Under the pieces are notes generated by a model that was not told the DNA's origin, made no database searches, and saw nothing but the letters and a program-made list of their open reading frames with translations. A program made the translations under genes and the position numbers. Positions 1 to 64,000 of a stretch of 64,000 nucleotides of DNA are shown one piece after another (the stretch's first letter is position 1; each line of letters opens with the position of its first letter). Source of the stretch: Sympetrum striolatum (lineage: Eukaryota; Arthropoda; Insecta; Odonata; Libellulidae); NCBI GenBank assembly GCA_947579665.1, contig CANPUZ010000061.1, positions 1,612,001 to 1,676,000 of the forward strand, given 5' to 3'.

Positions 1-690
1 TAACTCTTAAAAGTGATCAAATGACCACCTCCGTCCGTCTAGAATCAATTGCTCATCTGCAAATATTGGGTCCAGCATACTTGATAGTTGAATATTAAGT
101 GTTTTATTACAATTAATTAAGGGTTAATAATAATAAGGGACATAGGGGTTAAGGCGCTTGAGTTTTGGGGATCTCGTCAACTTGCCATTTTGTTGCTCTG
201 TCTAGAAATATAAATTAAATGTAAATATAGAGAATTAATAATATTAATAGTAAATCGTCTTTACTTTGGCGAGATTGAGACTAAAAAGTCTCTTGTTCCA
301 TGTAACCCATCGTCATTAATTATGAAATTAGAAGTAGAAACAATTAGAAGAATTGTGGATGTAAAAAAACGTAAGAGATTCTTAGGGGAAAAAAATCCAC
401 TGCAGGAAAACACCCACGAGGAAGGGGGGTGTGAAAAACCTGCGCAGACCTACCAATTGTAATAGCTAAAAGATGAGAGAAAAAACATTAAAAATAAATG
501 AATAATAATCAGTTAACATTTAAAAAAAAGATAGAAATATACAAAATAACATAAAAAAAACAGAAAAGAAAAATAAGGAACAATACATGGATTTTCATCC
601 ATAAAATACAATATGAGGAAAAATTAAAGAATATTATAAAAAATAGTATCCAAATAATACAAACAGTGTATATTAGTCAAAATTGTATAT
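1..690. other. AT-rich intronic sequence, nothing recognised
   Basis: No exon, repeat end or coding similarity that I can see. Presumed intron of the zinc-finger gene because exon 1 seen is internal. Confidence 0.4.
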
Positions 691-692
691 GA

Positions 693-1003
693 CATTTTAA
701 AAATTTTATAGATAATAGTATATACCTAAATATCATATTTATGGAGATAGTTTGCAAAAACGGAAATTTGCGTCGAAGCAAAGGTATTCAAGCAATTTTC
801 TCGACTTCCGATTAACCGATTTACTCCAAAAACTAATCAACTTTAACGACACCAACCAAAGTGCTATATATGAAGTTTGGTATTGATACGACTAATAGTT
901 TTTATGTTAGAGCGCCCACAAGCACAGACACACATACACACAGACATCATTCCGAAAATGGTCAAAACGTGTTCTCTATACTACGTATGTGGAGAAAGTA
1001 AAA
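693..1003 (-). mobile_element. CTC repeat, truncated copy
   Basis: Holds the 'tatacctaaatatcat' part, a short CA-rich stretch (about 920-942) and the hairpin end, where 'ctctatactacgtatgtggagaaagt' landmarks are recognisable at 973-998. The other end of the repeat is missing. Confidence 0.7.
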
Positions 1004-1469
1004 ATCCAACGAATTTATACATACTTTTCTATTAAGGTGAATAAAAGAAGGAACAATAGGAAGATTAAGGTGAAGGCTAACCAAACAGGAAATGAGTCGC
1101 ATATATTCGTAAAGAAAAATGATATAGAAATGAAGGAAAACATGAAAGTGGAAAAACGCAAGAGGAAAAAAAAGTACCGGTCATGTACTCCCCGATAAGT
1201 TTGGGAAATGTGTTAGAAGGGAGATTGAATGTAGCTTCAAAGAGTGAAGAAAATGGATGGCATTCAATTGGGAATAGGAAATTTGGATTTCGGTAGAAAT
1301 CCTTCGTTTACACGTAGATAGGTATTGTAACGGAACACATCTTACAGAATAATCAAAGTAATTAAATTAATCATTGGGTCCCTGAGTTTGGCAATAGAGG
1401 GCACCACTGCACAACAAGTCGAGCGTGAGTTCAAAAAAAGAATTTAGAACCCCAATTGATACCTCATAC

Positions 1470-1908
1470 CAGGGCCGGATTAACCCTCAAAGGGGCCCTA
1501 GGCAGCCATCAATTTGGGGGCCCTTTTTTTCACGTCCGTTCCCTTCTTTTTTCGATTAAAATAAAAACTTAGAGCTTTCATAAAAATTTTATTGTCAAAA
1601 CGTAATAATATCAATAAAATTACCATCTACATTTTAAAAATGTCGTTTTCTACATTTGTTTTCGGCAAATTCATCAATTATATCATCAATATCAATTTTC
1701 TTCCATAAATCTGACTCAACGCAAAGTATACCTAACATGTCTAGTTGCTCTTGTCGCGTTGTAGCTCTTTCAGCAGCTTTGAATCTTTTTAATCGCGAGA
1801 AGGATCGTTCGGCAGAATAATTTGTGATCATAAATGTTAATTTTCAAAGATTTTTTTAATCAGCAGAACAAGCAACTGCCTATTCTGCCTATTGATTGTC
1901 CGGCCCTG
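1470..1908 (-). mobile_element. hAT transposon, internally deleted, with TIRs and 8-bp TSD
   Basis: Ends in CAGGGCCGG at 1470-1478 and CCGGCCCTG at 1900-1908, flanked by the 8-bp direct repeat CCTCATAC at 1462-1469 and 1909-1916, as hAT insertions are. Copy B of the host repeat (near 27786) is the unfilled site. The inside keeps only the C-terminal part of a transposase on the minus strand. Confidence 0.9.
1634..1831 (-). pseudogene. hAT transposase C-terminal (dimerisation) fragment
   Basis: Sixty-five residues beginning MITNYSAERSFSRLKRFKAA, the usual start of the hAT C-terminal dimerisation block (S-x-E-R-x-F-S-x-L-K), and ending with a DIDDIIDEFAE stretch seen in ZMYM-type hAT proteins. 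The catalytic region is absent, so it is inert. Confidence 0.8.
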
Positions 1909-2138
1909 CCTCATACACAATTTATTATTTAATTAAGTTAAACAACAGAATAAAATTAAGAAAAGAAAGAAGAAGAAATGTTTATTGTTCTTGGACTTCT
2001 TCGTCCACTTGAGAACATACGAAAAGAAATACAAATATAAGATAGCTCATAACATTATAAATGAAATTAAATAGCGGATAAATTTTTACAATAAAAAATA
2101 ATTGACTTTTTATACAACATCATAGCGTAAATGGCATA

Positions 2139-2438
2139 TTATTCCCTTTCCAATACAAAAAGATAGTGAAAAAATTTATTTTTAAAAACAGACAATGAAT
2201 TGGAGTCTGTAATATCATTAGGAATGCTATTCCATAGCTTTGCCCCAGCAATACAAAAGGATTTTTGGTACGTAGTGGTTCTGTGTTGTGGGATAGTTAA
2301 GTAGTCGAGAGCCATTCTGGTCGTTACATTAGACTTTTTATCCCTAATTGGAAAAAGTTGTATCAGGTATTCTGGTTGTTGATTTTTAAAAACACTATAC
2401 AAATATGATCCAAGCATATATTTTCTTCTAGTTTTCAC
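2139..2438 (-). pseudogene. non-LTR retrotransposon ORF2 C-terminal fragment
   Basis: Ninety-nine residues with the typical LINE tail wording SFCIAGAKLWNSIPNDI and SLSVFKNKFFHYL, which follows the reverse transcriptase in several LINE clades. The rest of the element is missing. It lies inside dispersed repeat copy A, between its second and third blocks. Confidence 0.75.
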
Positions 2439-3210
2439 CTTTTATACATATTAAGGATTAACAAGAATAAATTTAGAGCTGTTTACAATATGGCATCCAA
2501 TGTGGAGCCGCTATAATCCGAATACCAATGTTGTGAACCACTCCTCGCGATCTCCTTTCTCTGCCGTGGTCTGGTAGCGGTATAGGGCCTGCCGGCAATG
2601 ACCTCGGCAGGCTGAATGCCATCCTAGAGGCAGCGTAGTGTGCTAGAGAGCGTCCTCTCCTCCTCGCGATCTCGGTCCTTAAACATTTTCTTAGAGTCAT
2701 CCTTCACGGCACTCACACTTATCACCGGTGGTCTTTCTGCTAGTCCTTCAGCACCACCAAAACCAAAACACTTCCACCGAACATTCACGACGCACCGAGA
2801 TTTAAGTAACTTAAACGAACTCACCTTAATCGATAAATATAACGGGGCTCTAAAAAATATTGTTACAGTATGCATCTTTTTTTCCATCTGATAATCTGGA
2901 GATGATTCACATGACAACGTAATTTCTCTCAATTTATTTAGTAAATTTATTCTTTGAATTAGTCATCTTCTGTAATGAATCCCATTCCTATAACATTTTT
3001 ATTTGTTTATTTAAATTTGATTTGTTAACAGTCATTTCGACCAATTACAATGAATCGTACAACAACAAATTGAAATAAACATAATTATGTATATATACAT
3101 ATCAACAAAGCAGAACTGAAATGCAACCTAACATTAGTATAAAATTAAAAAAAAAATGTTAGTGGATTAATTTAAATTAAATGAGGAAAAATAAGATGAA
3201 ATAATAAAAA

Positions 3211-3568
3211 TCTGATGTGGCCAGCACATGACTTTCTCCGTATATAAGATGTAAATATTTATCTACGACAGTAATTTCGAACTCTATATTCCATCTAAAC
3301 TTGAAAGATGAGTGATTAATTCATATCATGTTATCTTTTACGTCACAAACATTATAAATAATGTTTTTCGGGACATGCTCGATAAAAAACGATGAATTTG
3401 GCCTTTCGCCCATAGAGCCTAGAGAGCCCACAAAGAACATAATCTGCAACTTCCGGTTTATCAGTATTTCATAAATAACTCCTAAGCAATCAGTGATATA
3501 AAAATATGTTTCATACAAAAGTTATAGTAAATAAAATTTTCTAAAACATTTATAAATAATAGTATATA

Positions 3569-3628
<60 letters not shown>

Positions 3629-3757
3629 ACAGACATCATTCCGAAAATGGTCAAAACGTGTTCTAGGGACCCCAAAACATGTATTTCCGTTGAAATCTCG
3701 AAGTCGAATTTTTTCATAAAAACAATACTTTCTCTATACTTCGTATATGGAGAAAGT
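3211..3757 (-). mobile_element. CTC repeat, short form
   Basis: Begins TCTGATGTGGCCAGCAC and ends TATGGAGAAAGT, with A-runs on both outer sides. Contains a (CA)n tract and then the conserved segment about 'ggaccccaaaacatg'. Lacks the middle third found in full copies. Confidence 0.8.
3571..3622. repeat. (AC)n microsatellite
   Basis: Fifty-two uninterrupted bases of AC, inside a CTC repeat. The Cys/Val-rich minus-strand reading frame over it is an artefact. Confidence 0.97.
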
Positions 3758-4415
3758 AAAAAATAGTAATCATAAGTTACAATAGGATATGTAAAGGAAA
3801 GAAAAACAATAATGATGGGGGAAAAAAATAAATATGAGGGAAAAAGATGAAGAGGAAAAAACTCGAGACAACGAAGTAAGCTAAATAGCAAATATTAATG
3901 AATGGACGAAAGGAGTGAATTAATGGGGGAAAACAGTTCAAGGGAAGGGTTAAAAGAGAATTGAAAAGTGTTGGGATTTGATAAAAGATTGATCTTTGAG
4001 AGATGGAAAGCACGAGGTACGTGAAGGAGGTTAGAATTGCGGGAAGGGACGCAAAGGGAGAAGCAAGGGAAGATGTCGGTAGATCTGCAACGCCGATGAA
4101 GATTGAGTGAAGACATTTTAAATCGAATGATTTGCGACGATTGAAGAGAAGAAATGCCGGAAAGGATTTGATCACCAGAACGGTTGTAAAAGTGGGGCAC
4201 TCGCAGACAAACTCATCTGAGTACTCGCTATTTTATCGTAGCAATTCTTTACAGATCGCCTTTCGTTGTACTTTATATGAATCCCGAATATGACACCTGT
4301 CGGCCCATACACTACATGCATATTCAAGGTGTGGTATAACTAACGCTAAGTAATATCGCTCGCAAACTATTTCTTCGCTTCTTATTTAAGTTACAGTTTA
4401 TTATTAATATTCTAG

Positions 4416-61026
<56,611 letters not shown>

Positions 61027-62929
61027 GTAAGTCGTTGCTGACCAACTTGCTCAAGAATTTTCCTGAATTCCCTTCCAATAACACTTAAGCGTTAAATCTG
61101 GCAAGAGAACAGAAGTATAACGAGAAACTTTCTTTCGAAATACAATATTTCAAGTCAATGAAAAGTTGTCACTTTGCAGTTCTGTGCAGTTTAACCCGGT
61201 AACGCCTGGAAAAAAAATTTTCTTCGAATTTAATTATAATCAAGTATGTTAATACGTATTACTATCTAAGTCAATTTGTCCAATCCTTTTTCTCTTAACA
61301 TCATTAGTTGCGGAGATATAGCCTGGTACCATATGGTACCGCTAGGCGCTTGGGGGTATAAAATTGAAGGTTTAAGGAATTTTCGGAAATTTACAGATAG
61401 CTGAACAAATTATTTATTATTTTGTATTTTTCCGCTCATTTTTACATTTTTAACATGAAATATCATAAAAATTATAAGAATATGTTTAAACAAATTATTG
61501 CCCTAAGATTTAAAAAATTATTAAAATTTTACAGAAATCCTCAAAGTCAAAAATAGTGAAAGTAAATAAACAGTTTGCCATTGTGGCTTCATTGTATTAC
61601 TGCAGAATGTGGAATTTTGTGAAACAGTCAATGCATAGCCCTACATTACATTTTCCGTATTCCGTTCGTGTTCTGCTTGTACAATTTTCATAGGCACACC
61701 TTCGCCTCTGGGTGTCGGATTGCACGAGGTGGTTATACCCATCGTACCTTATTTCATCAGAAACACTGGAAAGAAAACCCACTGTTAGTAATCATATGCA
61801 GTCTGTTGTATGTCAAAGTATTATCTCATGATGAGCTTACATACATCATTCCAGTTTCACTGCTTATGGACGCAGGTCCATAAGTCTGTCCTACAGATTT
61901 CGGCGTATTCTTGAATCTCTCCAGGTAAGTCTGCACAACTGCCCGTCGGAACTCTAACTGGATTGTACTTTTCCCTGTTTTCCTCGTCAACAACCATGCA
62001 TAGTGCATCACGGCATCAAGCATCCACTTAAAAATGGGCCACCACCATTTCTTTCCTCTGACACCCACACGATAAAGAGAAATATTCCAGTCCATTCGAT
62101 CTGTGCCCCCCATAAATTTATTGTATTTCCCTAAAACATCGCGGGGCGTCCCTATCTCCCAACCCCAGATATCGGATTAATTCCGTGACATCAGGACAAT
62201 ACCGAAACGACAGAAATGTCCACCCACTTCACCACGAGAATGTTGTCTTTCACGGATCTTTTGGCCTCAAAAGATCCTCGCTTTAACTTTGCATATTCCT
62301 TAGAGGACTTCAGATGACATTCTTTAGGTATTTTCCCCCACTGTTCCTGTTGCACCATAATTCCTTCCGCGAAGATATTTCACCAAGTCGTAGCTCGTGA
62401 AATAATTAGCAATATAGAATCGGAAAGGTAGCTCTTTCTGTTTCAGTTCATCTTTCATTCCAACTAAAGGTGCTACGGCCTTTCCAAATTCTTTCTCGTA
62501 GCTTTCCACTTTCCTGGGACTATTTCCCTAATAAATGTCAAAATTTGCAAGGTATCCATCTGGGGTATTGAGGCACCAAACCTTATAACCAAATCTTATG
62601 GGCTTCCCTCGAATGAATTGTTTCCATCCATGCCTCCCAAAATATGAAACCATTGACTCATCGAAACTTAAGCACAACTCTTCTTTGAAATATTCATTAA
62701 TTTGTTCTTTAACATATTCATAAGAGGGCGGAATTTTCACCTTCTATCGGAGGCATCAACAGCAGTATTGTCACAGCAATGAATAAGTCGGTTAATTTGC
62801 AAAAATCTATCTCGCCTCAATGACTTATAAACAAGTTCATTCCTATGTCGTAAGCTGCATCCCAATAGTGCCTTTTACTAGGAACCGTATTGTACCCACT
62901 GAGGAAGAGAATTGGAACAAACAATTTTA

Positions 62930-63060
62930 GTAGTAGTAGTATTGTTAAAAGTGCTTCGACAGCTTAGGTCATTTCGCACATTGGCTCCCACCGGGATTCG
63001 AACCCGGGACCGCTTTCACCAAAGGCAAACGCGCTGTCCACATGACTCTCCGGGAGCCCT
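62930..63060 (-). mobile_element. tRNA-derived SINE with 12-bp TSD
   Basis: The 12-bp direct repeat CAAACAATTTTA at 62918-62929 and 63061-63072 brackets a 131-bp insert that interrupts the transposase frame. On the minus strand it starts with a tRNA-like head, then about 35 nt of unrelated sequence, then an (ACT)n tail (four units). Confidence 0.9.
62983..63058 (-). ncRNA. tRNA-like SINE head (Pol III promoter), not a functional tRNA
   Basis: 76 nt with GGCTCCC / GGGAGCC closing pairs and a perfect T arm CCGGG-TTCGAAT-CCCGG containing the B box GGTTCGAATCC. The D and anticodon arms do not fold well, so it is a SINE promoter head rather than a working tRNA gene. Confidence 0.8.
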
Positions 63061-64000
63061 CAAACAATTTTATTTCCTCAACTGTTACATTCGGATTTCC
63101 ACAATTGCAGAACAGGGCATACTTATTCGATTCCATCACCAGATGTGAAACGACTTCTTCGTCAAAAAAACGCTCAAAAGCCTGGGTGGGGGACACTTCA
63201 CGAAAGGAGGAGTAATCAGGATTGGGAAAAATCGCGCCATGGAAGGTGATGTCTTCATCATCCCAAAGGATCACCTGTTCGCGTGTATGAGGTCTCTTAC
63301 GTAGTTCAGCTATCCAAACGCTCCTTGGAATTGTAACTTAGAATAAGGAGTAAAAGGCGCAAATATTGCTCGGTCTTTCGCGATGGAGAAACGGAAGGCC
63401 ACAACAATACAAAATCTTTCCGAATTGTCTCAGGTCGCGTGTTCCTCGCTTTTTGCCAGCCATCTTCGGAGTTAACGGTGGTATTCCCTTCCCCCACTCC
63501 TCATCTATTAGCTTCTTTCGCTCCTTTAGAGAAATGGTTCATTTTTACAACCGGACCCAACATCTGTCTCTTCCTAATCCGGTCAAGGGTGTACGTCAAG
63601 AGCCCGAAAAGAGTAAAACCATACCTCCGAAAACAGCCTAAATCATCGAGAACAACTGAACTAGATATATTTTTGGGGTGCACATAAATGAAATGCAACT
63701 ATATTCAAATATATATTTGCAATAATATCGCAAGTGCAAAAGAAATCCGATAGAGATGTCGTAGCAGAAGAAATTTCCGCTTCCCGCATAAAAGTATAAC
63801 GGGAACCGCCTAGCGGTACCATATGGTACCAGCAAAATGTAACTCATTGTAACTTACTTATAAATAAACTAGCAACCTAAAATTCTAATTATATCTATAG
63901 CTTGATATATTGACATTTGATACCACTTGAAAAAATCTCGTAGATAGCCACGAAACAGGAAATATTAAAAAAAATCGGAAGGTCTGCACGAAAAAAGCGT

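Larger units (their letters stand above)
1370..2610. repeat. unclassified dispersed repeat, copy A, interrupted
   Basis: Three blocks (about 1375-1469, 1909-1950 and 2468-2610) match 27725-27990 in the same order, for example 'gagctgttta' followed by 'atggcatccaatg'. Between the blocks lie a hAT element and a LINE tail. The parent element is unknown; it could be part of an LTR element. Confidence 0.6.
3000..4200 (-). mobile_element. LINE-like dispersed repeat, inverted copy of 51462-52085
   Basis: Runs in reverse complement through the sequence found at 51462-52085, from the 'gtgatcaaatcc' start to the A/T-rich 'aaataaataaatg' tail, with a CTC repeat inserted at 3211-3757. The long minus-strand frame at 3777-4175 is part of it and has no recognisable domain. 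Confidence 0.65.
2905..4390 (-). mobile_element. CR1/jockey-like LINE fragment, split by a nested insertion
   Basis: 2905-2999 and about 4212-4390 are adjacent in the related copy at 44737-45015 ('cctgtaacat' followed directly by 'ctgagtgacactcgct'). Here 1.2 kb of other repeats separates them. Confidence 0.75.
61597..63497 (-). pseudogene. piggyBac transposase, broken
   Basis: Minus-strand pieces in order: N-terminal region (63306-63497 and 62969-63274, with ILWDDEDITFHGAIFP and TQAFERFF), the first catalytic Asp block [19 protein letters not shown] (62528-62740), the block FRFYIANYFTSYDLVKYLRG (62324-62509), GGTDRMDWNISLYRVGVRGK then KWWWPIFKWMLDA (61826-62113) and the C-terminal Cys-rich zinc domain RRRCAYENCTSRTRTEYGKC then NVGLCIDCF (61597-61782). 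Frame changes between pieces and a SINE insertion interrupt it, and the Asp normally preceding NYFTS is Ala. It cannot be active. Confidence 0.92.
61191..64000 (-). mobile_element. piggyBac transposon, right end just beyond the window
   Basis: Left end TTAACCCGGTAACGCCTGG at 61191. Inverted subterminal blocks match: 'tggtaccatatggtaccgct' at about 61324 and its inverse at about 63816-63832. The last window bases AAAAAAGCGT fit the inverse of the left end (..AGGCGTTACCGGGTTAA), so about 11 bp are cut off. Length about 2.8 kb. Confidence 0.9.

Noticed and set aside
989..1198. Lys-rich 69-residue frame
   Set aside because: A-rich sequence partly inside a CTC repeat; no domain and no splice signals in the gene's phase.
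3550..4200. Hydrophobic minus-strand frames as membrane proteins
   Set aside because: They span an AC microsatellite and a dispersed repeat that also occurs at 51.5 kb; no start context or splice partners.
62983..63058. Functional tRNA gene
   Set aside because: Inserted with a 12-bp duplication and a simple-repeat tail; anticodon and D arms do not fold.

Overview
The window is nuclear DNA from an animal, most likely an arthropod and probably an insect; the species cannot be told from the sequence. The reasons are AT-rich sequence, small coding exons with GT-AG introns of 1 to 9 kb, a metazoan multi-zinc-finger gene, and a transposon mix typical of arthropods (CR1/jockey-like LINEs, Penelope-like elements, piggyBac, hAT, mariner, pogo-like, Helitron). 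There is no sign of bacterial genes, rRNA or CRISPR.

One host gene runs on the + strand through almost the whole window. I could join 18 coding exons (4416 to 61026) by GT-AG signals and by codon phase; 16 of the 17 junctions are clean and one (exon 16 to 17) is ambiguous. Together they encode about 1,090 residues with 16 C2H2 zinc fingers, an acidic N-terminal part, a glutamine-rich coiled coil and two long non-finger linkers. The first and last exons of the gene lie outside the window. The layout of fingers and wording of some of them (the two 'FRT(S/T)GH(R/Q)KAH' fingers) resemble vertebrate ZNF236, so I call it ZNF236-like with moderate confidence. The fingers form four groups of four in the order A-B-B-A.

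Nearly everything else is intronic transposon debris. Two repeat families dominate and I name them here for use below. 'BBH repeat': copies of 0.6 to 1.2 kb, bounded by TCTATTATATATAG at one end and a GCTTGCA/TGCAAGC hairpin plus ACTCG at the other, built from diverged ~150-178 bp modules, each carrying one GGTTCGA box like the Pol III B box. 'CTC repeat': 0.5 to 1 kb copies that end in TCTGATGTGGCC at one side and a terminal ACTTTCTC/GAGAAAGT hairpin at the other, with a TG/CA microsatellite inside.

Region by region: 0-4.4 kb, a hAT deletion derivative and a three-level nest (LINE, another LINE-like repeat, CTC repeat). 4.4-10.2 kb, exons 1-3 with three BBH copies. 10.4-11.3 kb, a foldback element with ~350 bp arms. 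13-16.3 kb, LINE tail, Helitron, Penelope tail with a hammerhead-like motif, exon 4, Penelope fragment with 110 bp direct repeats. 16.7-21.8 kb, mariner pieces, LINE, MITE, BBH copy, Penelope endonuclease. 22-30.1 kb, exons 5-8 with BBH, pogo-like and piggyBac-like MITEs and a LINE inside a CTC copy. 30.2-38.8 kb, tandem CTC copies, then three head-to-tail BBH copies. 38.8-55.3 kb, exons 9-16 with a G-rich minisatellite, pogo-like, LINE, BBH and foldback elements. 55.4-64 kb, CTC copies, exons 17-18, then a piggyBac element that reaches the window end and carries a tRNA-derived SINE.
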